This document shows, piece by piece, positions 1 through 8,441 of a stretch of 64,000 bases of DNA (its first letter is position 1; each line of letters opens with the position of its first letter). The notes under the pieces were generated by a model that was given only the letters and a program-made list of their open reading frames with translations, had not been told where the DNA came from and ran no database searches. The position numbers were made by a program, and so were the translations under genes. This DNA is from Luteimicrobium album (GTDB taxonomy: Bacteria > Actinomycetota > Actinomycetes > Actinomycetales > Cellulomonadaceae), in assembly GCF_030161555.1 (NCBI RefSeq), contig NZ_BSUK01000001.1, positions 1,984,001-2,048,000 of the forward strand, written 5' to 3'.

Positions 1-300
1 GCCGCTCTTGTTGCGGACGGTGCCGAGCGGCACGTCCGGCTCGGGGGCGCCGTCGGGGCCGGTCGCCGACGGCGGCTGGACGCCCAGCTCCTCCGCGGTC
101 TCGCGGAGCGCCGCGTCGTAGAGGGTCTCCTTGCGGGCGGGGGCGTCGTCGTCGGCCGGGAGGACCTCGACCTCGCCCTTGGGGATCGTCCACGCTCGCG
201 CGTCCTTGCGGGACCAGAACGGACCGCCCATGTGCCCGACGAGCACCTCGACGCCCGCGGCGCCCCGGCGCCACAGCACCAGGCCGGCGGCCTCGGTCAC
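1..300 (-). CDS. NUDIX hydrolase, partial (C-terminus beyond the left edge)
   Basis: Reading the minus strand from a GTG at 298-300 gives a NUDIX domain. The N-terminus AGLVLWRRG is followed by GGPFWSRKD, WTIPKGE and then RETAEELGV, which is the REXXEELG core of the Nudix box that binds metal and cleaves nucleoside diphosphates linked to another moiety. The GPFWxRKD/WxIPKGE form is typical of small NUDIX proteins resembling diadenosine polyphosphate hydrolases, but the substrate cannot be told from sequence. About 100 codons are present and the rest lies beyond position 1. It sits 25 bases downstream of the STAS gene on the same strand, so the two may share a transcript. A GTG three codons upstream is an alternative start. 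Confidence 0.8.
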   Translation of the reverse strand, partial: MTEAAGLVLWRRGAAGVEVLVGHMGGPFWSRKDARAWTIPKGEVEVLPADDDAPARKETLYDAALRETAEELGVQPPSATGPDGAPEPDVPLGTVRNKSG

Positions 301-325
301 CGCCACCGAACCGTCCCTGACCTGC

Positions 326-673
326 TCACGACGCCGGCCCCTGGAGCAGGAACTCGTCGGTGCACCGGTGCGCCCGGTCGATCCGGAACAGGTCGAGCGC
401 GCCGCACACCTCGAGGACGAACAGGTCCCGGTCCGAGGTGCCGCGCAGCACCGTCGCGCCGCCCCGCTTGCGCCCGGAGTCGGCGAGCGAGATGAGGAAC
501 GCGGCGCCCGTGGAGTCCATGAACGTCACGGCGCACATGTCGATCACGAGGAGCTGGCGGCGCAGCCCGACGACGCGGGCCGCGATCTCGGGGAACTGGT
601 CACGTTCGGCGAGGTCGAGGTCGCCTGTGACGACGAGCGTCGTCGTCGCCGGAGACGTGGCGATCTCGATCAT
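326..673 (-). CDS. STAS-domain anti-sigma factor antagonist-like protein
   Basis: A 115-residue protein that is essentially a single STAS domain, starting MIEIATSP and containing TGDLDLAERDQF and the FMDSTGAAFLISL helix. The serine in DSTG is where SpoIIAA/RsbV proteins are phosphorylated by their anti-sigma kinase, so the phospho-switch residue is present. Family knowledge says such proteins release a sigma factor by binding the kinase. No kinase or sigma gene is adjacent, so the partner is unknown. The ATG at 671-673 is chosen because the longer open frame upstream (to 880) runs antisense through the DUF3151 gene and resembles nothing. Confidence 0.8.
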   Translation of the reverse strand: MIEIATSPATTTLVVTGDLDLAERDQFPEIAARVVGLRRQLLVIDMCAVTFMDSTGAAFLISLADSGRKRGGATVLRGTSDRDLFVLEVCGALDLFRIDRAHRCTDEFLLQGPAS

Positions 674-701
674 GTGTGCCACCGTAGCCAACAATGGGCG
701 G

Positions 702-1148
702 ATGGCACACAACCTCTTGGGTCCCGAACCCGTCCGCCTGCCCGACGACCACGCCGACCTCGTCGCCCGCGCGATGATCGCCGACGGTGCGAGCGTGTCC
801 GACGCCGCCCGCGCGCACCCCGCGTCGTCGTACGTATGGGCGGTGCTGGCGGAGGACGCGCTCGCCGGCCGCGGCAGCACCGCGGGCCTGCCCGAATCCG
901 ACCTCCTGGCCTACGCGCTGGCCCGCACCGGCTACCACCGCGGACTCGACTCGCTCCGCAAGGCGGGGTGGCGCGGCCAGGGGCCGATCCCGGTCGACCA
1001 CGTCGCCAACCAGGGCGCGCTGAGGGCTCTGCTCGCGCTCGCGGAGGCGGCGGACCTGATCGGCGAGACCGACGAGGGTGTCCGCTGCCGCCAGTTCCTC
1101 GTCGACTCGGGCGTCACACCGGACGAGGTCGCGGCACTGCGGTCCTGA
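702..1148 (+). CDS. DUF3151 domain-containing protein
   Basis: A 148-residue soluble protein whose start NLLGPEPVRLP and the segments SYVWAVLAEDAL and GYHRGLDSLRKAGWRG match the actinobacterial DUF3151 family, whose function is unknown. The family is typically about 140 residues, so this copy is complete. The start ATG at 702 lies 28 bases from the divergent STAS start. A strong hairpin follows directly after the stop codon, so the gene is probably monocistronic. Proximity to purA is often seen in actinobacteria but gives no functional clue. Confidence 0.82.
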   Translation: MAHNLLGPEPVRLPDDHADLVARAMIADGASVSDAARAHPASSYVWAVLAEDALAGRGSTAGLPESDLLAYALARTGYHRGLDSLRKAGWRGQGPIPVDHVANQGALRALLALAEAADLIGETDEGVRCRQFLVDSGVTPDEVAALRS

Positions 1149-1150
1149 CC

Positions 1151-1188
1151 GGAGCCGGGCGCCCCGTGGGCACGGGGCGCCCGGCTCC
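1151..1188 (+). terminator. Strong hairpin terminator after DUF3151 gene
   Basis: An 18-base perfect stem (GGAGCCGGGCGCCCCGTG and its complement) with a two-base loop starts two bases after the DUF3151 stop codon. There is no U-tract, as is usual in high-GC actinobacteria. It separates the DUF3151 gene from the purA promoter. Confidence 0.75.
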
Positions 1189-1224
1189 GCCGACGGAGTC
1201 CCGCGAAGGTCAAGAGCGCGCCAA

Positions 1225-1234
1225 CCGGTAGACT
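1225..1234 (+). promoter_or_regulatory. Probable purA promoter -10 region
   Basis: The sequence CCGGTAGACT, with TAGACT as a -10 hexamer, lies 40 bases before the purA ATG. The same ten bases occur upstream of purS (14321) and purL (52741), which supports a shared sigma-A type promoter for these purine genes. No convincing -35 box is visible. Confidence 0.45.
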
Positions 1235-1273
1235 CGCGAAGGTTTGTCCAGCGATCGTGAAAGTGGTGGAGTC

Positions 1274-2560
1274 ATGCCGGCCGTGGTGCTCGTCGGGGCC
1301 CAGTGGGGTGACGAAGGCAAGGGCAAGGCGACCGACCTGCTCGGGTCGCGCGTCGACTACGTGGTGAAGTTCAACGGCGGAAACAACGCCGGCCACACGG
1401 TCGTCATCGGCGACGAGAAGTACGCGCTCCACCTGCTGCCCTCGGGCATCCTCTCGCCGGGTGTCGTCCCGGTGATCGCGAACGGCGTCGTCGTCGACAT
1501 CGACGTGCTCTTCGAGGAGCTCGACGCCCTGATCGCGCGGGGCGTCGACGTCTCGCGTCTGTTGGTCTCCGGCTCGGCGCACGTGATCGCGGGCTACCAC
1601 CGGACCATCGACAAGGTCACCGAGCGCTTCCTCGGCAAGCGCCGCATCGGCACGACCGGCCGCGGCATCGGCCCGGCGTACGCGGACAAGATCAACCGCG
1701 TCGGCATCCGCATGTGGGACCTGTTCGACGAGAAGATCCTGGCGGAGAAGGTCGAGGGCGCTCTCGACCAGAAGAACCACCTGCTCGTGAAGGTCTACAA
1801 CCGCCGCGCCATCACGGTCGAGGAGACCGTCGAGGAGCTGCTCCAGCACGCCGAGCGGCTCAAGCCGATGGTCACGGACACCTCTCTCGTGCTCAACCGG
1901 GCTCTCGACGAGGGCAAGACCCTCCTGTTCGAGGCAGGCCAGGCGACCATGCTCGACGTCGACCACGGCACGTACCCCTTCGTGACCTCGTCGAGTGCCA
2001 CGGCGGGAGGCGCGGTCACGGGTTCGGGAATCGGCCCGACCCGGGTCACCGGGGTGATCGGCGTCGTCAAGGCGTACACGACGCGTGTGGGCGAGGGCCC
2101 GTTCCCGACCGAGCTGTTCGACCAGTGGGGCGAGTACCTGCAGAAGACGGGCGGCGAGTTCGGCGTCACCACCGGGCGCGCGCGCCGCTGCGGCTGGTAC
2201 GACTCGGTCATCACCCGCTACGCGAGCCGCGTCAACGGTCTGACCGACCTCGTCCTGACCAAGCTCGACGTGCTCACGGGCATCGAGAAGATCCCGGTGT
2301 GCGTCGCGTACGACGTCGACGGCGTCCGCTACGACGAGATGCCGACCGACCAGACGGCGTTCCACCACGCGAAGCCGATCTACGAGGAGCTCGACGGCTG
2401 GTGGGAGGACATCTCGAACGCCCGCGCCTTCGCGGACCTTCCCGTCAACGCCCAGCGCTACGTCCGCGCGCTCGAGGAGATGTCGGGTGCCCGGATCTCC
2501 GCGATCGGCGTCGGCCCGGCCCGTGACGCGACTATTCAGGTGCACGACCTGCTCGGATGA
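1274..2560 (+). CDS. purA: Adenylosuccinate synthetase
   Basis: A 428-residue enzyme of normal family length that condenses IMP with aspartate using GTP, the first committed step from IMP to AMP. Visible signatures are the N-terminal [12 protein letters not shown] loop that binds IMP and GTP, the [11 protein letters not shown] segment, and [12 protein letters not shown], which contributes arginines to the dimer-interface IMP site. The ATG at 1274 gives the canonical start [15 protein letters not shown]. An in-frame codon at 1244 would add ten residues not seen in the family. The gene overlaps a possible upstream start of the acetyltransferase gene by four bases, so the two are likely co-transcribed. 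Confidence 0.97.
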   Translation: MPAVVLVGAQWGDEGKGKATDLLGSRVDYVVKFNGGNNAGHTVVIGDEKYALHLLPSGILSPGVVPVIANGVVVDIDVLFEELDALIARGVDVSRLLVSGSAHVIAGYHRTIDKVTERFLGKRRIGTTGRGIGPAYADKINRVGIRMWDLFDEKILAEKVEGALDQKNHLLVKVYNRRAITVEETVEELLQHAERLKPMVTDTSLVLNRALDEGKTLLFEAGQATMLDVDHGTYPFVTSSSATAGGAVTGSGIGPTRVTGVIGVVKAYTTRVGEGPFPTELFDQWGEYLQKTGGEFGVTTGRARRCGWYDSVITRYASRVNGLTDLVLTKLDVLTGIEKIPVCVAYDVDGVRYDEMPTDQTAFHHAKPIYEELDGWWEDISNARAFADLPVNAQRYVRALEEMSGARISAIGVGPARDATIQVHDLLG

Positions 2561-2574
2561 GGTGGGGTGAGGGG

Positions 2575-3909
2575 ATGGTCTCTGACACCCTCGCCTCGCT
2601 CGCCGCGCGCCAGCGGACCGCCCCCGTCGACGAGGAGTCCGCGAGCCGGCTCGCGGCCGGTGGACTCGAGCTGCGGCTCGTCACTACCGACGACGAACGT
2701 GACGCCTGGACGCAGAGTGTGGCCCGCGGCTTCTTGGACACCGAACGCAGCGCCGAGCAGCTCGCGGCGGTCCGCGAGCGCAGCACGTACCGCCGTGCGG
2801 TGGGTGTCTACGACCCGTCCGCCCCCGAACCTGCGGCGCCCGTCGGCTCGGTCGCGGGGTGGGTCACGGGTCTCACCGTTCCGGGCGGTGCCACCCTCCC
2901 GACGCTCGCGGTCAGCTCGGTCACCGTCGCGGCGACGCATCACCGGCGCGGGATCGCCCGGGCGCTGGTCGAGGGCGAGCTGCGGACGGCCGCCGCGCTC
3001 GGGGTGCCGCTCGCGAGTCTCACGGTGAGCGAGTCGCAGCTCTACGGGCGCTACGGGTTCGGGGCGGCGGTCCCCGTGACGTCGTGGCGGATCGACAACC
3101 GCCGTGCCGGGTGGATCGGCCCGGACCCCGCGGGCCGCGTCGACTTCGTGTCGCGCGAGCGACTGCGTGAGCTCGCCCCGGCACTGCACGAACGTGTGCG
3201 GCCGCGGGTCGTGGGCGAGCTCGTCCTGCCGGACGGGCAGTGGGACACCTTCGCGGGCACGCGACCCGACGCCAAGCAGGCGGGCAAGATCCGTGCCGTC
3301 CAGTACACCGACGCCGCCGGCGAGGTCCGTGGGCTGCTGGCCTACAGCGTCGACGAGAACCTCGCCGACTACGCCCGCTCGACGGCGACCGTGTCGCTGC
3401 TCCTCGCCGACACCCCTGACGCGCACGCGGCGCTGTGGCGCTTCGTGCTCGGGCTCGACCTCATCGGGGAGGTGCGGGCTTCCGAGCTGTCCGTCGACGA
3501 GCCCCTGCGCTGGATGATCGCCGACCAGCGCGCCGCGCACGTCGAGGTCGTCGACCACCACTACGTGCGGATCCTCGACGTGCCCGCCGCGCTCGAGGGC
3601 CGGTGCTACGGGGCGCCCGGTGTCCTCGCGCTCGAGGTCACCGACCCGCTCGGCATCACCGGTGGACGCTGGGTGCTGCGCGTCGACGACGGTGGCCGTG
3701 GCGTCGTCGAGGCGTGGCCCGACGGCGCGGCCGCGCCCGCCGGGGCCACCGCCGTCTCCCTCGGGGTCACCGAGCTCGCGATCGTCTACCTGGGTGGCGT
3801 CTCGCTCGCGACGCTCGTTGCCGCGGGGCGTGCGACGACGTCGGACATGGCACACGCGGCCCGGGTGCTGGGGTGGCACGAGGCCCCGCGGCTCAGCTTC
3901 TGGTACTGA
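2575..3909 (+). CDS. Eis-family GNAT N-acetyltransferase
   Basis: A protein of 444 residues with the Eis architecture: an N-terminal GNAT domain (SVTVAATHHRRGIARALVEG carries the acetyl-CoA binding R/Q-x-x-G motif), a second degenerate GNAT domain, and a C-terminal sterol-carrier-like domain ending in WHEAPRLSFWY. The terminal aromatic carboxylate is known to act in catalysis in Eis. Members acetylate amines, including aminoglycosides in mycobacteria, but many environmental homologues have unknown substrates. The ATG at 2575 is preferred because GTGAGGGG precedes it. An ATG at 2557 overlapping the purA stop would add six residues. Confidence 0.88.
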   Translation: MVSDTLASLAARQRTAPVDEESASRLAAGGLELRLVTTDDERDAWTQSVARGFLDTERSAEQLAAVRERSTYRRAVGVYDPSAPEPAAPVGSVAGWVTGLTVPGGATLPTLAVSSVTVAATHHRRGIARALVEGELRTAAALGVPLASLTVSESQLYGRYGFGAAVPVTSWRIDNRRAGWIGPDPAGRVDFVSRERLRELAPALHERVRPRVVGELVLPDGQWDTFAGTRPDAKQAGKIRAVQYTDAAGEVRGLLAYSVDENLADYARSTATVSLLLADTPDAHAALWRFVLGLDLIGEVRASELSVDEPLRWMIADQRAAHVEVVDHHYVRILDVPAALEGRCYGAPGVLALEVTDPLGITGGRWVLRVDDGGRGVVEAWPDGAAAPAGATAVSLGVTELAIVYLGGVSLATLVAAGRATTSDMAHAARVLGWHEAPRLSFWY

Positions 3910-4497
3910 GCGCGTCGAGCGCTGAGTCGCCCTGCCTGGCGAGGGCTTCGCGGCGTCGCGTTCCTCGACCCGCATCCGTTCGCCGCGCGCAGGCGAGATG
4001 ACAGGCCTACGCTCGGCCCACGGATCGCTGCCCATGCCGCAGGGGGTACGGGCTCACAACGACCCGGGTTCGCACCGTGGCAGCGCTGCCACGGGCGTGG
4101 TCCAGGAGGTGCCGACGTGCGTCGGAGCAACAAGATCAAGGTCGGGCTCGCTGGTCTCGCGGTGCTGGGAGTCGGCTTCGCCGCCACCAGCGCACTGTGG
4201 TCCGACAACGTGTGGTTCCAAGGGACGGCGACCACGTCGGCCTTCAATCTCCAGGGGTCGGTCACCGACCCGGCCGGAACACCAACCTGGGAGGAGTCGG
4301 CGACCGAGGACGCCATCACCCTGACGATCCCGGCCGCGGAGAACCTCTCGCCCGGAACGACCGTGGACCGCACGGTGTGGGTCCGCAACGACACCGACTC
4401 GGACGTCGCCGCCAACCTCGCGGCACCGACCACGACGGTCGCGTCGGACGATGCGGACCTCCAGGCCGACCTCTCCGTGACAGTCGCATACGGCACA

Positions 4498-4503
4498 CCT
4501 AGC
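4498..4503. repeat. Target-site duplication CCTAGC of IS481-family copy 1 (partner at 5613-5618)
   Basis: The six bases CCTAGC flank the element on both sides. The form NCTAGN is the target described for IS481 itself. Collapsing the pair restores the reading frame of the split surface-protein gene. Confidence 0.92.
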
Positions 4504-5612
4504 TGTGATGTCCAGGGACGTTGTTTCGGCGACACGGCCGTGAAGAGCTGAGGGTGAGGGCCTCCGGTTGTGAAGTGGAGTTGTTGAGTTCAACCGCTTC
4601 ACGAACCGGGAGGCCCTCGTGTCCCACGCTAACGCTGCTCTGACCCCGCGTGCCCGGCTGCGGCTGGCGCGCTTGATCGTCGAGGATCACTGGTCGCCGC
4701 AGGTCGCAGCGAAGATGTTCATGGTCTCGCCCGTCACTGCCCGCAAGTGGGCGGCCCGGCTGCGTTCGGAGGGACCCGCCGGGATGGCCGATCGTTCGAG
4801 CCGACCATGGTCGATGCCGACGAAGACACCACTGCCCGTGGTTAAGCAGATCGTGAAGAGGCGGTGGCGACGCCGACTGGGACCGATACAGATCGCCGGC
4901 GAGCTCGGCCTGCCCGCATCGACCGTTCACGCGGTCCTGGTGCGCTGCCGGATCAACAGGCTCAGCCATATCGACCGAGTTAGCGGTGAGTCGATCCGCC
5001 GTTACGAGCACGACCACCCCGGCTCGCTGATCCATGTCGACGTCACGAAGTTCGGCAACATCCCCGATGGTGGCGGCTGGCGATTCGTCGGACGCGTCCA
5101 AGGCGAGCGCAACCGGGAAGCCACCGCCAACCGCACGAAGAACAGGAACCACCGTCACGAGCCCAAGCTCGGCACTGCGTTCGTGCATACCGTGATCGAC
5201 GACCACTCCCGCGTCGCCTACGCAGAGATCCATGCCGACGAGAAGGCAGACACCGCGATCGGTGTCCTGCGCCGCGCGGTGTCCTGGTTCGCTGCCCGCG
5301 GCGTCACCGTCGAGCGGGTTCTCTCGGACAACGGGTCTGCCTACAAGTCCCACGCCTGGCGCGACGCCTGCACGCAGCTCGGGATCACCGCGAAGAAGAC
5401 CCGCCCCTACCGGCCGCAGACCAACGGGAAGATCGAGCGCTTCCACCGCACCCTCGCCGACGGCTGGGCCTACGCCCGCTTCTACGGATCCGAATCCGAG
5501 CGCCGATCCGCGCTACCCGGCTGGCTCCACTTCTACAATCACCACAGGCACCACTCCGCCATCGGAGCCCCACCCATCAGCAGGATCGACAACAACCTGC
5601 CTGGACATCACA
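4504..5612 (+). mobile_element. IS481-family insertion sequence, copy 1 (1109 bp)
   Basis: The element is bounded by imperfect terminal inverted repeats beginning TGTGATGTCCAGG at both ends, which continue as GACGTTGTT on the left and CAGGTTGTT on the right. It is flanked by a six-base CCTAGC duplication. It carries one transposase gene occupying nearly its full length. A copy of the same 1109-base length, encoding an identical transposase, lies in inverse orientation at 24740-25848. Two copies this alike, with intact duplications, indicate recent activity. Confidence 0.95.
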
Positions 5613-5617
5613 CCTAG
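4619..5617 (+). CDS. IS481-family transposase (copy 1)
   Basis: A 332-residue DDE transposase. The N-terminal helix-turn-helix contains VSPVTARKWAARLRSEG. The integrase core shows the first aspartate in HVDVTKFG, the second in VLSDNGSAYKSHAW and the glutamate in RPQTNGKIERFHRTLADG. The GTG at 4619 is preceded by GGGAGG. The last codons are unusual: the final A of the element plus CC of the target make the last threonine codon, and the stop TAG lies wholly inside the duplicated target CCTAGC. The protein is therefore terminated by host sequence created on insertion. The product is identical to that of copy 2. Confidence 0.95.
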   Translation: MSHANAALTPRARLRLARLIVEDHWSPQVAAKMFMVSPVTARKWAARLRSEGPAGMADRSSRPWSMPTKTPLPVVKQIVKRRWRRRLGPIQIAGELGLPASTVHAVLVRCRINRLSHIDRVSGESIRRYEHDHPGSLIHVDVTKFGNIPDGGGWRFVGRVQGERNREATANRTKNRNHRHEPKLGTAFVHTVIDDHSRVAYAEIHADEKADTAIGVLRRAVSWFAARGVTVERVLSDNGSAYKSHAWRDACTQLGITAKKTRPYRPQTNGKIERFHRTLADGWAYARFYGSESERRSALPGWLHFYNHHRHHSAIGAPPISRIDNNLPGHHT

Positions 5618-5761
5618 CGCAGGCACGACGGGCAACCTTGCCGCCGGTGACTGGGTCCCCGTGAACCTCACCTACACGGTGGCGGAGGACCTGCCGACCA
5701 CCGCACAGGGTGCCACGGCGACCATCACCGTCCACGTCCAGGGCTCGAGCGTCAGCTGACG

Positions 5762-6496
5762 ATGAGCGTGTCACAGGCCCGGGCGACATTTCCCGCCCGG
5801 GTCTCGCACCTTCACGTCGCCCTGGCCGTTCTCGGCGCCTGCGGGCTCGGTGTCCTACTCGTGCTCGGTGTCGCCTCGGCGACCCGGGCAGTGGGTGCCT
5901 CCCAGTCCGTGAGCGGCCGGGTCGCCGGCTCCGCTGTGGTGCCGAGCGTGTCGTCCTTCGCGCTCCAGGGCATGGCGGCAGGCGAGACGCGCGCTGTCAA
6001 CGTCGACCTACTCTCTCCGCACGGCACGGACGGACGGGTCGTGCGGATGAGGGTCGCCGGCACGGGGACGCTTGCCGATTCGCTCACGAGCACGGTGACG
6101 GCGTGCCCGGTCACCTGGCGTGGCGACGTCTGCCCGGGCGGACGGGAGGTCACGCTCGCCCGCTCCTGGCGCGCGCCGGCCTCAGGGGACGGGAAGGGCC
6201 TCAGGGTCCCCGCGGGTGACGCCGCGCACCTGAGGGTGCTGGTCACGGTCGACGACGACGCGCCGCCCGGCGCCAGCGGGATGCTCCGGTTCGAGCACCT
6301 CGTGCAAGGGGCCGATCCGGCGGAGCCGGGTTCGCAGGCTATCGGCTCGCAGTACCCCGGGGCCCTCGCGGCGACCGGTGCTGTACCGCTGACGTGGGCG
6401 GTGCTGGCCGGTGCCGTCGCCGGGGGCGGGCTCGGGCTCGTCGCGCGGACTCGCTCGATGCGGCGCCGGGGCGGGGTGGGTGACGTTGATGGGTGA
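5762..6496 (+). CDS. Sortase-anchored (LAxTG) secreted surface protein
   Basis: A 244-residue exported protein. Residues about 15-40 form a long hydrophobic signal segment, the middle is a beta-rich domain without a recognised family, and the C-terminus has LAATG, a hydrophobic helix and a basic tail (RTRSMRRRGG). LAxTG is the recognition form favoured by class E sortases of high-GC actinobacteria, so the protein is probably linked to peptidoglycan. It starts three bases after the stop of the TasA-like gene and overlaps the following RCC1 gene by eight bases, which indicates one operon. No enzymatic motif is seen. A structural or anchoring role for the neighbouring surface proteins is an inference. 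Confidence 0.7.
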   Translation: MSVSQARATFPARVSHLHVALAVLGACGLGVLLVLGVASATRAVGASQSVSGRVAGSAVVPSVSSFALQGMAAGETRAVNVDLLSPHGTDGRVVRMRVAGTGTLADSLTSTVTACPVTWRGDVCPGGREVTLARSWRAPASGDGKGLRVPAGDAAHLRVLVTVDDDAPPGASGMLRFEHLVQGADPAEPGSQAIGSQYPGALAATGAVPLTWAVLAGAVAGGGLGLVARTRSMRRRGGVGDVDG

Positions 6497-7872
6497 TATC
6501 GGCGGGGTGAGCCGGGCTCGAACGGGAGTGGTCGTGGTTGCGTCCGGCGCTCGACGGCCAGCCCTGCATCGCGCCGTGGTCTTCCTCGCGCTCGTGGCCG
6601 TCGGCGTGGGGCTGGCCGCGGTGACGGGGACGACCCAGGCGCGTTGGCACGACGTGGTCGTCGCGCGGGGCGCCGCGCAGGTCGCCGCGATCACGGCCGA
6701 GGCCACGTCCGTCGCGGTCGGAGCTCACCACACGTGCGTGCTCGCCACCGGCAAGGTGTGGTGCGCCGGCGCGAACGACGTCGGCCAGCTCGGGACTGGC
6801 ACCGCTGGCGGGTCGTCCAACGTGCCGGTCGGACCGGTCGGGGGCTGCTGGCCTCGCGAACCGTCACGCAGATCGCCGCCTCCGGGAACCATACGTGTGC
6901 GCTCAGCGGGGGGCAGATGTACTGCTGGGGTCAGAACACGTCCGGTGAGCTGGGGGACGGCACCACGACGAACCGCGCTTCCCCGTGACCGTCCTGACGG
7001 ACGCGCTCATCGGTCACCAGACCCTCACCGGTGTCACGGCCATCGCCGCCGGGCCGTCCTCGTCGTGCGCCATCGCTCCGACGAGTCTTCTGCTCATCCC
7101 GCTGACGAGCAACGTGTTCTGCTCGGGCCAGACGTTCGGACCGTCCGGGCGGTCGTCCTACTCCATCTCGGTGTTCACCTCGCTCAACATCCTCAACATC
7201 ATCGGACTCGGTGTCGGAGACGTCGCCGTGGGCGCCACCTCGGCCTGCGCGGTGCTCGGTGGCAGCGCCTACTGCTGGGGAGGCAACACCCTGGGGCAGC
7301 TCGGCAACAGCTCGACCACGTCCACGACGTCCCCGGTCGCGGTGAACGTGGCGGGAGTGCTGTCCGGGAAGACCGTGACCCACGTCGCCGTCGGAGACGA
7401 CTACGCGTGCGCGGTCGCCGGCCCGACCGCGTCTGCGGGGGTCTACTGCTGGGGCCAGGGTGCGCGCGGACAGCTCGGGAGGGGTCGACGACGACGTCGA
7501 CCGTACCCGTGACCGTCGGGTCGGGCAGCCCTGTCGCGGGCATCGCGATAGGTGAGGTGTCCGCCGCGCCCGCGACGATGTGTGCGGGGTCGTCCTCGGG
7601 CCGTTGGTTCTGCTGGGGTGCGAACGACAATGCGCAGACGGGTGGTGGTGCGATCGGGCAGACCGACTGCCTTTCGCCGGTCGAGGTGGATCGCGGCGAC
7701 ATGGCGGGTGCGACCTTCTCCTCGTTCGCAGCCGGGTCGGGCCATGGCGCGGGCGTCGGGTCGAGCGGCCTGGCGTTCGCTTGGGGGCCAACGACCAGGG
7801 GAGCTCGGGATGGGGTCGAACGGCGTGCTGAACAGGCCGGGAGCGATGCGTGCGCCATGGGCGGGATGGTGA
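6489..7872 (+). CDS. RCC1-repeat secreted surface protein (frame broken five times)
   Basis: After a signal segment (ALVAVGVGLAAVTG) the translation consists of RCC1 blades such as VAVGAHHTCVLATGKVWCAG, ASGNHTCALSGGQMYCWG and VGDDYACAVAG followed by YCWGQGARGQLG. RCC1 repeats form a seven-bladed propeller and are common in secreted actinobacterial proteins. The repeats run through different frames, changing near 6838, 6983, 7488, 7795 and 7805, always as if one base were missing and always at a G or C run. With five bases restored the gene is 463 codons and its TGA overlaps the signal-peptidase start. I therefore read it as one intact gene with assembly errors. A long apparent fusion to the peptidase is an artefact. 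Confidence 0.7.
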
Positions 7873-8441
7873 GCGGCGTGCGCGTCGGGCTGCGCTGGGC
7901 GGGCTCGGCGCTGTTGTGGGCGGGAGCCCTCGCCGGTGTCCTGGGCCTGGCGTTGTTCGTCGGGGTCCGGAGCGGGTATGTCCAGACGCTCGTCGTGATC
8001 TCCGGTTCGATGCAGCCGACGTACCACGTGGGTGACGGTCTGGTGTCGCGACGGGTTCCGGCATCGGCGGTGCGGGTGGGGGACGTGGTGAGCGCGCGCA
8101 ACGCCGACGGCGTGCTCGTGACGCACCGCGTGGTCGGCGTCGAGGACGGCCCCGGCGATGCCCGCACGCTCACCTTGCGCGGCGACGCGAACAGCGGCGA
8201 CGACCCCGCGCCGTATGTCGTCGAGCGGACCTACGTCCCCGTCGTGACGGTTCCGCACGCCAAGGCCTTCGTCGACGTGGTCCGACGGCCCACGGTGGGG
8301 ATCCCGCTCGTCGTGGCGGCGTGCGCGCTCGTCGGCTTCGCGCTCGTCCCGTCAGGAGGTCCGCGGCGCCAGGACGACGTCCCAGGAGGTGGCACCGACG
8401 AGAAGCCCGCCCCGACCCACCGTTACGATCAGGCCTCGTGA
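7866..8441 (+). CDS. SipW-type (ER-type) signal peptidase I
   Basis: A protein of about 190 residues with one N-terminal membrane helix (LWAGALAGVLGLALFVGV), the catalytic serine motif VVISGSMQPTYHVGD and, where bacterial LepB has lysine, the histidine-containing LVTHRVVGVE. It ends with a second hydrophobic segment (IPLVVAACALVGFALV). A Ser-His pair is the mark of the archaeal/ER-like S26B peptidases to which SipW belongs. SipW processes TasA and related fibre proteins in Bacillus. Linkage to the TasA-like gene upstream suggests it is the dedicated peptidase of this locus. The start may be ATG 7866 or GTG 7869, both overlapping the RCC1 stop. Confidence 0.85.
   Translation: MVSGVRVGLRWAGSALLWAGALAGVLGLALFVGVRSGYVQTLVVISGSMQPTYHVGDGLVSRRVPASAVRVGDVVSARNADGVLVTHRVVGVEDGPGDARTLTLRGDANSGDDPAPYVVERTYVPVVTVPHAKAFVDVVRRPTVGIPLVVAACALVGFALVPSGGPRRQDDVPGGGTDEKPAPTHRYDQAS

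Larger units (their letters stand above)
4117..5759 (+). pseudogene. TasA/CalY-like secreted surface protein gene, split by an IS481-family element
   Basis: A GTG at 4117 behind CCAGGAGG opens a reading frame starting RRSNKIKVGLAGLAVLG, a hydrophobic signal segment followed by ALWSDNVWFQG. This is the layout of SipW-dependent TasA/CalY-like proteins, which are short beta-rich secreted proteins of fibre or biofilm type. The frame is interrupted at 4504 by an insertion element with a six-base duplication. Removing the element and one duplicate joins YGTPS to AGTTGNLAAGDW and gives one 528-base gene of 175 codons ending at 5759. The SipW-type peptidase gene at 7866 supports the assignment. As it stands the gene gives only a truncated product. 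Confidence 0.75.

Noticed and set aside
6411..8441. Apparent fusion of RCC1 protein and signal peptidase
   Set aside because: RCC1 blades continue in other frames between the two ends. The peptidase has its own start overlapping the RCC1 stop.
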